Shown: positions 36,781-45,687, counted from the first letter of the stretch. The stretch: DNA of 64,000 nucleotides from CAVQBJ01 sp963724405 (GCA_963724405.1 CAVRUQ010000011.1:248001-312000), one strand, 5' to 3'. Notes: generated from the sequence alone by a model not told the origin. Translations and numbers: made by a program.

Positions 36781-38015
36781 GTTCCCTCCGCAATCGGCGG
36801 GAGCGCGAACCGCAGCCGCGCGGCCGTCAGGCGCTCGCGCAGGTCGGTGTCGGCTCGCACGTGCCTGATCGAGCCGCCCTCGTCGATCACCGCCTCGACC
36901 AGTTCGCCGATCACGTCGGGCGTCCTCCGGGTGGGGCCCCCGCAAAACGGACAGCGCTCCTCCGTCGTCCCGAGCCATCCGGAGGCATCGCACACGACCC
37001 CAGGCGCGATCGCCCCGTCTTGGACGAGCAGCGTGCGTATCGCGGCGATCGAGCCGGCGGCCAGGCAGCGCTCGAGCCCCACGGCCGCCAGGCCGCCAGC
37101 GGCGGCGGCCTCGAGCAGCTCTTCGACCGCCCGTCGCTGCTGCTCGAGCTCGTAGCGCTCGAGGATCGCCTCCACGGGCGGACGCACCGTCGCCGCGGCG
37201 GCCGTGTTCGGATCGATCGAGAAGGTGCCCGCAAGGCGCTCGCGTAGCGACCGGGGCAGGAACTCGAGGAAGCCCGGCAGCTCGTGTTCGTGGCCACCCA
37301 CGGCGAGGACCTCGTAGCGCTCCGAGCGAAACAACCGATCCAGCTCAGCCGCGACCTCGCGGAAGTGCCGCTTGGCGAGCTCGTCGGCCTTGTTGCTGAC
37401 ACGCCGCTCGGACAGGCCGTGCCAGCCAGCGTAGGCCGGGTCCCGAAGCACGCGTCCGACGACGCTTCCGACCTCTCGAAGTTCACCGAGATACAGCTCC
37501 CACGCATGGGCGGATTCGTGGTCCAGCACCACCGCACAGCAGCGCTGGTGCTGGTCGAGGACCGCAAGCATCGGGCTGACCCACGCCGTCGCGTCGACCA
37601 TGATTCGGTCGCGGATCGCATGCGGCAGACGGACGACCTCGAGCAGCCCCGCCCCGCTGCATGCGAACGCCGCCAGCGTCCCTGCAGCAAGGAACTCGGT
37701 GCTCGCCACCTCCTCGATCCGCTCGATGTCCCCTCGCAGCGACACGCGCGCGTCGTGATCGAGCGAGCGGTCCTGAACCAGCGAGCGGACCTGGTGCAGC
37801 AGGCTGTGCGCCTTGGCCCGGATGACCCGGCGAGCATCGCGCCCGGGCGACGCGGCGAGGTACACCGAGACGACCGGCAGCCCGTCGCCGCGGAAGCGCG
37901 TTATGCGATCGATCGTCCCGGCGCTGAGCACGCGATCCGCTTGCGCCGGGTCAGCAGCGGACAGCGCGTGCGTGCGTGGAAGCATGTGGGCGGGTTGATC
38001 GGACATGCCCGTCAT
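36777..38015 (-). CDS. Bacterial archaeo-eukaryotic release factor (baeRF) family protein
   Basis: 412 aa. Domain order resembles eRF1/Vms1-type proteins: an N-terminal part with LPVVSVYLAASPGRD, a central RNase-H-like domain (LAVLDQHQRCCAVVLDHESA, ELYLGELREVG) and a C-terminal L7Ae-like part with IRHVRADTDLRERL. A CPFCGG knuckle is near residue 355. Relatives include mycobacterial Rv2629, a member of the dormancy regulon. It may act on stalled ribosomes, but no GGQ motif is visible. Starts at 38015 or 38006 are both possible. Confidence 0.78.
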   Translation of the reverse strand: MTGMSDQPAHMLPRTHALSAADPAQADRVLSAGTIDRITRFRGDGLPVVSVYLAASPGRDARRVIRAKAHSLLHQVRSLVQDRSLDHDARVSLRGDIERIEEVASTEFLAAGTLAAFACSGAGLLEVVRLPHAIRDRIMVDATAWVSPMLAVLDQHQRCCAVVLDHESAHAWELYLGELREVGSVVGRVLRDPAYAGWHGLSERRVSNKADELAKRHFREVAAELDRLFRSERYEVLAVGGHEHELPGFLEFLPRSLRERLAGTFSIDPNTAAAATVRPPVEAILERYELEQQRRAVEELLEAAAAGGLAAVGLERCLAAGSIAAIRTLLVQDGAIAPGVVCDASGWLGTTEERCPFCGGPTRRTPDVIGELVEAVIDEGGSIRHVRADTDLRERLTAARLRFALPPIAEGT

Positions 38016-38118
38016 GGGGGGCGCTAGGCCGCGGCGGGCCGCGGTCAAGTGGCTTGTCCAAAGCGCGCGCCGACCTACAGCGACGCTCAGATGACGCCGA
38101 GCTGTCAGGAGGTGAGCG

Positions 38119-38859
38119 GTGACGAGCGTGGTGACCGAGCGGTTGGGTGAGCCTGACACGGCTCGCCGGGCGCGGGCACTCGAGTGCGCGCGCCAGCGCG
38201 CTGCTGACGAGCTGGCCGGCCGCACCGTCTGGTGCCTAGCCGCTGCCCGGACCGGAGCAGCAGCCGCCTCGGCGCTGCAGGATTCCCTGCGCGGCGTCCA
38301 TGACGATGGCGTGGCCGCGCGTCGCGCACCGATGCCGGTGGCGGAACCGCTGGGACGGCTGGTCGAGCGACTCGACGAGATGCTGCGCGGCGACCGGCGC
38401 TCGCCGTCGTGGCTCGGCCCAGAGGCGCGCGAGGTCTACCTCCAGGTAGCCGAGGAGGCCGAGCGGCTGATCGGATACGAGGTGCACTCGGGCGATTTGG
38501 TCGTGCTGCACGATCCGGCTGCCGGCGCGCTGGCCGAGGCGGTCCGGTGCCGCGGCGCACACGCGGTCTGGAGGGTGACGCTCGGCCCGAAATCGAGCAC
38601 GGCCTTCCAGGCCTGGCGTTCTCTGCACCGGCGCAGGCCTTGCCTGGACGCTTACGTCACGGACTGGCCGCCCGGTGGGATCGCGGCGTTCATCTCGGCC
38701 CGGGATCTCGTGTCCGCGAAGGAGGTGCGGGCCGGCGGGCAACCTCAGAGCCTTGACGAGCTCGGCTGGACGAGCCTCCTAGCCGATGTCGTCACCGGCG
38801 ACCGCGACGAGACGGTCGGGGGTACCCTCCATGCGCGGCCATCCGTGGCCGCTCGCTGA
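38119..38859 (+). CDS. Solo homologue of the TreT N-terminal domain
   Basis: 246 aa. Not a complete enzyme. The segment LGPEAREVYLQV...VHSGDLVVLHDPAAGALAEA...VWRVTLG lines up with LDDEARAVYEEV...VRPGDVAIVHDPQPAGLIAA...IWRCHVG of the TreT-like glycosyltransferase at 52778-54265, that is, the acceptor-side Rossmann domain. The nucleotide-sugar domain is absent and conserved residues differ (GRTVWCLAA). It has its own strong ribosome site AGGAGGTGAGCG before GTG 38119, so it is an independent gene. Role unknown; a regulator or decoy of trehalose synthesis is a guess. Confidence 0.7.
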   Translation: MTSVVTERLGEPDTARRARALECARQRAADELAGRTVWCLAAARTGAAAASALQDSLRGVHDDGVAARRAPMPVAEPLGRLVERLDEMLRGDRRSPSWLGPEAREVYLQVAEEAERLIGYEVHSGDLVVLHDPAAGALAEAVRCRGAHAVWRVTLGPKSSTAFQAWRSLHRRRPCLDAYVTDWPPGGIAAFISARDLVSAKEVRAGGQPQSLDELGWTSLLADVVTGDRDETVGGTLHARPSVAAR

Positions 38860-39088
38860 GGGGCTTCGTGTGCCGTCACGACTGCGTCGACCTTCCCCGC
38901 CAGCCGCAGCTCGGCCTCGGTGAGCCTGGAATGGTGAGAGTTGGCGATCGTCAGCCGCACGCGGTTCCCCGCGCAGACGCGAAACGACAGCTCGCGGATC
39001 AGCGACTGTCCCGCCCGGCGCCAGCCCGGGGGGGGGGGGGGGGGGGGGGGCAGGCTGGCGCCGGGTGGCTGCGCTGGGGCCAGCCGAC
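38860..39088. other. Convergent intergenic region with an unassigned remnant
   Basis: Between genes converging from both sides. On the minus strand from about 39005 to 38880 there is a protein-like stretch (LIRELSFRVCAGNRV, LTEAELRLAGKVDAVV) without a clear start, possibly the end of a lost gene. The poly-G hairpin lies at 39014-39065. Confidence 0.4.
39014..39065. repeat. 13-bp inverted repeat enclosing a 23-base poly-G tract
   Basis: CCCGGCGCCAGCC (39014-39026) and GGCTGGCGCCGGG (39053-39065) are perfect complements. Between them is C, then 23 consecutive G (39028-39050), then CA. It may end transcription from both sides, and the G-run could form quadruplex DNA and vary in length. An artefact of sequence assembly in the G-run is possible. 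Confidence 0.8.
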
Positions 39089-39559
39089 CTAGCGCGCCTT
39101 GACTTCGATCCGGCGCGGCTTGGCCGTCTCTGACTTGGGTACGCGCACGGTCAGGACGCCGTCGTGAAGGTTGGCCTCGATGTGCTCCTGGTCGGCGGTG
39201 CCCGGGAGCGTGACGCGGTACTCGAACTCGCCGGCCTTGCGCGTCTGCCGGCGCAGGACCCCCTTGCGCTCCTTCTCCTTGATCTCACCAGAGATGATCA
39301 GCTCGGTGTCGCGGAGCTCCACGTCCAAGTCCTTCTTGTCGACGCCGGGCAGCTCGGCTTCGATGATCCAGGCGTCCTCGGTCTCCTCGATGTCGGTCGT
39401 CGGCATCCAGGCGCCGCCGTTGCCAGTGCCGAGCGGGGACCACACGCTCTGCATCAGCCGGTCCATGTGCTCCTGCAACTGCTCGAGCTCGCGGAACGGC
39501 TCCCCGCGCTCAAGCGGCTGGGACGAAACGCTGGTGGTACGTCGTACGGGTACAGCCAT
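39089..39559 (-). CDS. Hsp20 small heat-shock protein (second copy)
   Basis: 156 aa. Class A-type bacterial Hsp20: N-terminal FRELEQLQEHMDRLMQSVW, then the alpha-crystallin domain WMPTTDIEETEDAWIIEAEL through LHDGVLTVRVPKSE, ending in RRIEVKAR. Ribosome site AAAGGAGCG before ATG 39559. It prevents aggregation of unfolded proteins and hands them to DnaK or ClpB. The presence of a dnaK relic directly upstream suggests this was once a larger chaperone block. Confidence 0.93.
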   Translation of the reverse strand: MAVPVRRTTSVSSQPLERGEPFRELEQLQEHMDRLMQSVWSPLGTGNGGAWMPTTDIEETEDAWIIEAELPGVDKKDLDVELRDTELIISGEIKEKERKGVLRRQTRKAGEFEYRVTLPGTADQEHIEANLHDGVLTVRVPKSETAKPRRIEVKAR

Positions 39560-39618
39560 GGTCGCTCCTTTGCTCGTGGGACCGCGCTTGCGGCTGTGGC
39601 CCTAGGCCGACGGAGACC

Positions 39619-40073
39619 AGCCCCAAGGACAAAACCGGGCGAGGCAGAGGCGGCCGAGCGCGCCAAGGTGGAGCTCTCGACCACGACCCAGACGCGGGTC
39701 AACCTGCCGTTCATCACCGCTGACGCGTCGGGCCCGAAGCACCTGAACCCGTCGCTGAGTCGGTCGAAGTTCGAGTAGCTGACCAAGGACCTGGTGGCGC
39801 GCTGCGGGGCCCGGTCGAGCAGGCGCGCTCGGCCGCCAAGCTGACCGCGGAAGACATCGACGAGGTGATCCTGGTCGGCGGCGCCACCCGCATGCCCGCG
39901 ATCCAGGAGCTGGGCCGCCGGCTGATCAAGGGTTAGGACCCGAATATGACCGTCAACCCCTACGAGATGGTGGCGATCGGGGCGGCGCTCCAGGCCGGCG
40001 TGCTGAAGGGCGAGGTCGAGGATGTCGTGCTGCTCGACGTCACGCCGCTGTCGCTCGGGCTGGAGACAGGAGG
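39619..40073 (+). pseudogene. dnaK: dnaK relic (middle section of an Hsp70)
   Basis: About 150 codons of Hsp70 without either end. Recognisable pieces: ELSTTTQTRVNLPFITADAS, a stop at 39776-39778 after SRSKFE, LTKDLVARC, a frame change near 39809, AAKLTAEDIDEVILVGGATR, MPAIQELGRRLIKG with a stop at 39933-39935, and YEMVAIGAALQAGVLKGEVE through DVTPLSLGLET. This corresponds to about residues 240-395 of DnaK. It is clearly dead and is truncated against the response-regulator gene. Confidence 0.9.
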
Positions 40074-40100
40074 GCCCAGCGAGAGACCGTGGCGGCGTGA

Positions 40101-40817
40101 TCAGCGCTGCAGGTGGCGCAGCACGGCGAGCACGCGCCGGTGTCCGTGCTTGTCTTCGCCGAGGTCGAGCTTGGCGAAGATGCGCGTGACGTGGCGCTCC
40201 ACCGCCGACACGGTCACGACGAGCGTCTCGGCGATACCGTGATTTGACTTGCCCTCGGCCATCAGGGTGAGAACCTCCCGCTCACGCGGGGTGAGCTCGT
40301 CGACCGGGTCTTGCCTGCGCCGACGGCCGACGAGCAGCCGGACGACCTCGGGATCGATGACCGAGCCGCCCCGGGCCACGCTGCAGACCGCGTCGGCGAG
40401 CATCCCGACGTTGGCCACCCGGTCCTTCAGGAGGTAGCCGACGCCGTTGGGCTCGTCGCCCAGCAGGTCGATCGCGTACCGGTCGTCGAGGAATTGCGAC
40501 AGGATCAGAATCCCTACCCTGGGCGTGGCCACGCGGATCTCCTTGGCGGCGACCAACCCGTCGTCGCTGAAATGTGGAGGCATGTGGATGTCGACGACCG
40601 CGACATCAGGGCAATGGGCTCGGACCTTTCGCACCACGTCCGGCGCGTCGGCGGCGGATGCCACGACGTCAAAGCCGGCCACTCGCAGAATCTGCACCAG
40701 CCCCTCTCGAAAGAGGGGCTGGTCCTCTCCTACGACGACGCGAATCGATGAGCCATTGGCTAAACCGCCGGGATTACGTACACCCGGCGCGGTGACGGTA
40801 TCGGCGCAAGAGGTCAA
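40101..40817 (-). CDS. NarL/LuxR-family response regulator
   Basis: 238 aa. Receiver domain with acidic pocket VVVGEDQPLF, phosphoacceptor in VAVVDIHMPP, serine in ILILSQFLDD and lysine in GYLLKDRV. Helix-turn-helix LTPREREVLTLMAEGKSNHG to AVERHVTRIFAKLDL. The complete set of phosphorylation residues suggests it is the direct partner of the kinase 21 bases upstream. DosR-like in plan. Paralogous to the regulator at 32105. Confidence 0.92.
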   Translation of the reverse strand: MTSCADTVTAPGVRNPGGLANGSSIRVVVGEDQPLFREGLVQILRVAGFDVVASAADAPDVVRKVRAHCPDVAVVDIHMPPHFSDDGLVAAKEIRVATPRVGILILSQFLDDRYAIDLLGDEPNGVGYLLKDRVANVGMLADAVCSVARGGSVIDPEVVRLLVGRRRRQDPVDELTPREREVLTLMAEGKSNHGIAETLVVTVSAVERHVTRIFAKLDLGEDKHGHRRVLAVLRHLQR

Positions 40818-40838
40818 GCGTTGGTTACCAACCGTGCC

Positions 40839-43121
40839 TCATGGACTGTCGGCTTTGTCCTCGCCCAACGGCAGCTCCAGCGTGACGCTCGTGCCGCCAT
40901 CGGGCCGGCCCTCGATCCCCAGCTTTGCGCCCAGCTCATCGGCCCGCTCGAACATCCCGACGATCCCGCTCCCACGTCGCGTCGACGCAGGGGGCACCCG
41001 AGCCGGCCACTCCCCATCGTCGCTCACCTCGATCACCAGCAGCTCGTGCGTTGACGCCCCGGTGTCCACGCGGATCGTCGTCGCGCCTGAGTGCACGCGC
41101 GCATTGGTGATCGCTTCGCGCACGATCCGCACCACCTCGGTGCCGCGATGCCCGAGTGACCCGGCCGGGATCGCGCAGCGTCCGGAGAGCTCCACTCGGC
41201 AGTCGATCGCCTTCCCGGACTGGACGTCGACCAGGTCGCTCAGCAGAGCGGCAAAGTCGCGGTGCTCGTCGTCGGTCAGCCGCAGGTCGTAGATCGTGCC
41301 CCGAAGGTGCTGCCCGACCCGCTCCAGCGCCCCGATCAGTCCATCCCAGCGCGCCGACTCGTCCTCCGCGACCGCCGTGGAGCGCGCGGTGGCGGCGAGC
41401 GCCAACGCGTCGGCGAGATCGCGTAGGGCATCGTCGTGGATGTCGCGGGCGAGCCTTGCGCGAAGGTTCGCCCGGACCTCCTCCATGCGCTCCGCGACGC
41501 GGGAACGCTCCACCGCCACGCCGACCACGTTGGCGACCGCCCTCGTGAAGTCGACGTCCTCGGGCGTAAACGAGCGCCGCGCGCGCGCTGCGGCGACCAG
41601 CACGCCGAACGGCCTCCTGTCGCCAGGGATCACGACCGCCACGGCGCTGACCGGATGCTTCTCGGCAAACAGCTGCGAGGTCCCGAAACGCCGGTCCGTG
41701 CGCACATCTTCGGAGACCACCGGCTCACCGGCCAGCAGCACGTAGCCGGCCAGCGACCCGGCGTCCGCGGCGCTGATAGGTGCGTGCGCTAGCGCGTCCG
41801 CGCTCCAACCGTGGGCGGCGCGCCAGGCGATGCCCTCGTCGCCGGGCAGCTTCTCGCAGATCGTCGCCAGCTCCAGGTTGAGCGCACGCGCCACGAGCAC
41901 CACGGCATCGTCGAGCACGGCGTGGAGGTCGCCGGAGGCCAGAGTCCGAAGCGTCAGCTCGGCAAGCAGAGCCTGCCGGCCCGCGCGCATGTCGAGCGCC
42001 CACTGCGCGTGTCGCTGCTCCGTTACATCGCGCATGATGCACGCGTAGCCGGCGACGGCCTCTCCCTCGGGGCGCAGAGCGACCGTGATGCCCTCCGCAA
42101 TGACGGGCCTGCCGTGCTTGCCGTACCACGTGGCCGTTCCGCGCCAGCGCCCGGTCTCGGAGAGAGCTCGCAGCTCGCTCGCCAGCTCTTCGTCGCTGAA
42201 CGACGTCGGGATCAGCTCGTAGACGCGCCGACCGAGCGCCTCTTCCGCCGTCCACCCGAACATCCGCTCCGCTCCCCGGTGCCAGGCGGTGAGCACAAAC
42301 TCGGGGTCCGTCGCGAGAACGGCGTCGTGCACGTTCTCGAGCAGGCTCGCCTGGAAACGCAGCTGCTCCTCGGCCCGCTTGCGCTCGGTGATGTCGCGGT
42401 GGATCCCGAGGTAGCTCGTGAGTTCCCCGTGGGCGTCGCGAATCGCGACCGCAGTTGCCTCGGTCGAGACGCTCGAGCCATCCTTCCGCTCCATGGTCAC
42501 CTCGCCGCGCCAGCGGCCCAGCTCGGAGAGTTGTCGCCGCAGCTCAGTGCGTTGCTCGTTGCCACCGTCCAATTTCACGAACTCCGGAGATTGTCCAATC
42601 ACCTCCTCGGCGGTCCAGCCGAACATCCGCTCCGCGCCGCGATTCCAGGCCGTGATGAGCCGCTGCGCATCGCACGCGACGATTGCGTCATCGGTGTGCT
42701 CCAGCAATGGGGCCAGGGAGGCGAGCTGCTGCTGTGACCGACTTTGCTCGGTGATGTCGCGGGCCACCACCACCGCGCCAGCGATGGCACCCCGGTCGTC
42801 GTAGAAGGGGCCGCAGTTGCAGCTGAAGCTCGTACGCCTCCCGTCCGGTGCCAGCCGGAAGAACTCTTCGTCGACGATCACCTCCCCTGTCCTGGCCGAC
42901 CGGAGAACCGGCCACTCCGTCAGGTCATACCGCCGACCGTCGGGACGGAAGATCTGGGACGTCTCGCCGAGCTCCGTCATGCCCACGGACGGCGGCAGGC
43001 CAGCATGCTGCTCATGGTTCGTGAGGAGGATCCTCCCGGAGCGATCGACGAACGCCGCGGCATCATGCAGGCGCTCCAGAAGCGCCTCCAGACCTACGCC
43101 GTTGAATTTGTGTGGCGGCAA
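40839..43121 (-). CDS. PAS-PAS-PAS-GAF sensor histidine kinase (NarX/DevS class)
   Basis: 760 aa soluble kinase. Three PAS domains (about residues 8-125, 135-255, 260-375; AWNRGAERMFGWTAEE and AWHRGAERMFGWTAEE are near repeats), then a GAF domain (about 390-530), then HisKA_3 with the phosphorylated histidine in LARDIHDDALRDL near 560, and an ATPase domain with EAITNARVHSGA, VSDDG and GSGIVGMFERAD. No membrane spans, so it senses an internal signal such as redox, oxygen or a ligand. Upstream of its response regulator in the same operon. Confidence 0.92.
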   Translation of the reverse strand: MPPHKFNGVGLEALLERLHDAAAFVDRSGRILLTNHEQHAGLPPSVGMTELGETSQIFRPDGRRYDLTEWPVLRSARTGEVIVDEEFFRLAPDGRRTSFSCNCGPFYDDRGAIAGAVVVARDITEQSRSQQQLASLAPLLEHTDDAIVACDAQRLITAWNRGAERMFGWTAEEVIGQSPEFVKLDGGNEQRTELRRQLSELGRWRGEVTMERKDGSSVSTEATAVAIRDAHGELTSYLGIHRDITERKRAEEQLRFQASLLENVHDAVLATDPEFVLTAWHRGAERMFGWTAEEALGRRVYELIPTSFSDEELASELRALSETGRWRGTATWYGKHGRPVIAEGITVALRPEGEAVAGYACIMRDVTEQRHAQWALDMRAGRQALLAELTLRTLASGDLHAVLDDAVVLVARALNLELATICEKLPGDEGIAWRAAHGWSADALAHAPISAADAGSLAGYVLLAGEPVVSEDVRTDRRFGTSQLFAEKHPVSAVAVVIPGDRRPFGVLVAAARARRSFTPEDVDFTRAVANVVGVAVERSRVAERMEEVRANLRARLARDIHDDALRDLADALALAATARSTAVAEDESARWDGLIGALERVGQHLRGTIYDLRLTDDEHRDFAALLSDLVDVQSGKAIDCRVELSGRCAIPAGSLGHRGTEVVRIVREAITNARVHSGATTIRVDTGASTHELLVIEVSDDGEWPARVPPASTRRGSGIVGMFERADELGAKLGIEGRPDGGTSVTLELPLGEDKADSP

Positions 43122-43268
43122 AGCAGATCCCGCCTCGTGCGCTCCGGAACTTGGAGCATCGCCGCCCGCTCGCCGGTTGTCAACGCTCTGCGCCGGGCCA
43201 CTGCATCGTGTGGCCGGCTCGCGAATAGCTGAGGAGGTTGTGACGGACTGCAGGCGGCCTCTACAGAA

Positions 43269-44660
43269 TCAGCGGATTCCTCTCGACCCTCCAGGTTCGC
43301 GCAACTCGATTCCGGTCGAGCCGATCGTGTACTCGCTCAGGAGCGGCTCGGTCTTGGCGCCACGGCTCTTCAGCACGGTCAGCCCACGCCGATACTCGCC
43401 GTCGCGGCGAACGAAGTGAAGGAGGAGGACGTTGTCGGCGATCTGCGACAGCGGCACGTCGGTGAGCCTCGACGGTGCGAACAGCTCGGCGCTCTCAAGA
43501 GACATCATGAACGTCACCGCGTTCCGCGCGAACCGCTGCACCAGCGAGTACAGGTATTCCTGAAACCGCGTTGGATCTTGAGCTGCAGCGCGTAGGTTGG
43601 CCAGGCCGTCGATGAATACTCGGCCGACGCCGCCCGATTCCACCAGCTCCAGCAGCTCGTAGACCCATTCGTCGAGGTGCAGATCGACGGCGGATCGGTA
43701 CACGAGGTGTATCTCCGGCACGTCGAACGACCAACCGAAGCTCGCCGCGGCTGCCGCGATCTGCGACGGGTTCTCATCGAACGTCGCAAAGACGGTGCTG
43801 TCTCCCTCACGGGCTCCCTCCAACGCGAATTGCAAGCCCAGCACCGTCTTTCCGGCCCCCGAGGGTCCAATGACAAGCGTCGATGAGCCAGCCCGATAGC
43901 CGTGTCCAAGCACGCTGTCCAGGCTCTTCACGCCCGAGGACACGTGGCGCGTTTCGAACTTGTATTCGACCTGCTCAGCCGGGTCGGCGAGGCGCGGGAA
44001 CACGCTCATGCCGTCGGCGGAGAGCCGGTAGGAGTGCCGACCGGACGGGAAGCCGCTTCCCCGCAGCTTGAGCACTTCGAGCTGGCGGATCTCGCGTTGC
44101 TCGTAGCGGATGGACGTCAGCCATATGACCGCGTCTGCGATCGCGAACTCGGGTGCGGTTGCGATATCGGTGGCTGTGTACTCCCCGAGCCACAGGTTGT
44201 TGAGCGGGCGGATGCTCACCCGCACGGCGAGCTCGTACAAGAGGCGCCGGTACTCCGGTCGCGAGTCGGCGAACACTGCCAGCGGCTTGAAGCTGTCGAT
44301 CACGAGCATCTCGGGCTCGCGCCGATTGATGATCTGCTCTACTCGCTCCAGCGCGGCCGGTACGCCGTCCTTGACGAGCGTGCCTCCGAGATCCTCGAAG
44401 AAGACGGACCGCCCGACGGCGTCAGCATCGAAGAAGCCCAAGGTCTGGCCGTAGCGCACGATCTTGTCGAGCGGCTCGGAGATCGTTGACAGGTAGACCG
44501 CGGGGCGGTCGATCGTCGCGTTCTCGAAGAGATATTGCTGGGCGAGGAGCGTCTTGCCGGTGCCTGGAAGACCGACGATGAGGTTGATGGCGTTCGCCGG
44601 AAGCCCGCCGTCGAGCACCTCGTCGAGCCCGGGCACCCCGCTGGGAAGCCGCTTGGACAC
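43269..44660 (-). CDS. KaiC-like double-domain ATPase
   Basis: 463 aa, two RecA-like KaiC domains in tandem. Walker A motifs GLPGTGKTLLAQQY (about residue 29) and GPSGAGKTVLGLQF (about 264); Walker B MLVIDSFKPL and VFIDGLANL; paired catalytic glutamates in LSTISEPLDK and FATFDENPSQ. No KaiA or KaiB is nearby, so it belongs to the non-clock KaiC family, which in many bacteria works with kinases and regulators in stress responses. GTG start 44660, four bases after the stop of the MerR-receiver gene, so one operon. Confidence 0.9.
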   Translation of the reverse strand: MSKRLPSGVPGLDEVLDGGLPANAINLIVGLPGTGKTLLAQQYLFENATIDRPAVYLSTISEPLDKIVRYGQTLGFFDADAVGRSVFFEDLGGTLVKDGVPAALERVEQIINRREPEMLVIDSFKPLAVFADSRPEYRRLLYELAVRVSIRPLNNLWLGEYTATDIATAPEFAIADAVIWLTSIRYEQREIRQLEVLKLRGSGFPSGRHSYRLSADGMSVFPRLADPAEQVEYKFETRHVSSGVKSLDSVLGHGYRAGSSTLVIGPSGAGKTVLGLQFALEGAREGDSTVFATFDENPSQIAAAAASFGWSFDVPEIHLVYRSAVDLHLDEWVYELLELVESGGVGRVFIDGLANLRAAAQDPTRFQEYLYSLVQRFARNAVTFMMSLESAELFAPSRLTDVPLSQIADNVLLLHFVRRDGEYRRGLTVLKSRGAKTEPLLSEYTIGSTGIELREPGGSRGIR

Positions 44661-44663
44661 GGA

Positions 44664-45380
44664 TCATCCTTGCGCGCCGACGATCGCGCTGAAACCGAGC
44701 AGATCCCTCACCACCGAGACGAGTTGGAGGTGGCCGATCGGCTTGCGTAGGAACGCATCTGCGCCCGTCCTGAGAGCCCGGTCAGCCGCGTCCAGCTCGG
44801 ATATCACAAGCGCCCTCTCCGCGCCATTTTCCCTGAGCCAGCGCAACAGCGCCTCGCCCTCGCCTCCGCCCAGCAGGAACTCAACGATGACCAGGTCCGG
44901 GCGGACGAGCTCGAATTTTTGTTTGGCCTCATCCGCAGCGAGTGTGACCTCGACCGCGAAGCCCTCGGTTCGCAGCAGGAACTCGATCAGCTCCGCGCTG
45001 CACGCGTCGCGCTCGGCGATCAGGATGAGGATTCGCGGCCGCCCTTCCGCACATTGCTCACGCCTGGCGGGCCTGACCATCCGTTGCGCCAGCGCGCGGT
45101 GGGCGTCGGCGGCCGTCGCGCCACCCGCCATCTCGGCGCTGACGAACCGAAGCTGCTCGATCTGACTGCGCGAGTAGAGGCGGTGACCGCCGAGCGTCCG
45201 TTCGGGGCAAACAACGCCGTAGCGCTCCTCCCAGGTGCGGAGCGTGCCCGCCGGAACACGCAGCATCGAAACAACCGCGCCGATGCTGTAGACGCCGTTG
45301 ACGGCGGCTGTCGAGCCGGCGCGCTCGGCCTTTGCGGCAGTCGCCGAGGTCGCGCTCCTGACGATGCCCTCGGCCGGCAT
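44664..45380 (-). CDS. MerR-type DNA-binding domain fused to a pseudo-receiver
   Basis: 238 aa. Residues 28-95 are a MerR helix-turn-helix (GVYSIGAVVSMLRVPAGTLR, TWEERYG, GGHRLYSRSQIEQL). Residues 115-235 are a receiver-like domain. The position of the phosphoacceptor aspartate is glutamate (DLVIVEFLLGG) and one acidic-pocket residue is arginine (IAERDA), while the serine (VISELD) and lysine (FLRKPIG) remain. So the receiver is probably locked in an active-like form or reads a protein partner. It is the first gene of the operon with KaiC. Confidence 0.85.
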   Translation of the reverse strand: MPAEGIVRSATSATAAKAERAGSTAAVNGVYSIGAVVSMLRVPAGTLRTWEERYGVVCPERTLGGHRLYSRSQIEQLRFVSAEMAGGATAADAHRALAQRMVRPARREQCAEGRPRILILIAERDACSAELIEFLLRTEGFAVEVTLAADEAKQKFELVRPDLVIVEFLLGGGEGEALLRWLRENGAERALVISELDAADRALRTGADAFLRKPIGHLQLVSVVRDLLGFSAIVGAQG

Positions 45381-45687
45381 GACGCAGACACTACTCGCGT
45401 GTCGGTGCGCGGTGGCGCACCGTTAGCGAGCAGGTGTTGCGGACGTTTGGAGGTTGAGGAGGTTTGCTCGCCGCGGGCAGTCCCCACATTGCCATGTGGG
45501 GCCAACCGCAGGACCAAGCTGAAGCCCGCTCAATGGCGGGTTCGCATCTCCTAAGCAAGCATCTACAGCAATGTCGTCTACTGGCTCGAGGCAGGCGCGG
45601 AAACCTTGGTGGCGCAGCTCCCAGCGCACGTCGGTGTCGCGGGCGTGCGCAACCGACACCAGGGATCCGCGCAAGACCGCCGCTGAG
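45381..45687. other. Divergent promoter region between MerR-receiver and sigma factor genes
   Basis: Holds the palindrome at 45482-45501 and a second small stem CCCGC/GCGGG at 45525-45540. The plus-strand frame of the sigma factor is open back to 45571, but the predicted residues there are not sigma-like. Confidence 0.5.
45482..45501. promoter_or_regulatory. Inverted repeat, candidate operator
   Basis: CCCCACAT-TGCC-ATGTGGGG: perfect 8-bp arms with a 4-base spacer, about 100 bases upstream of the MerR-receiver gene and about 190 upstream of the sigma gene. A MerR-family regulator typically binds such dyads in its own promoter. Confidence 0.5.
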
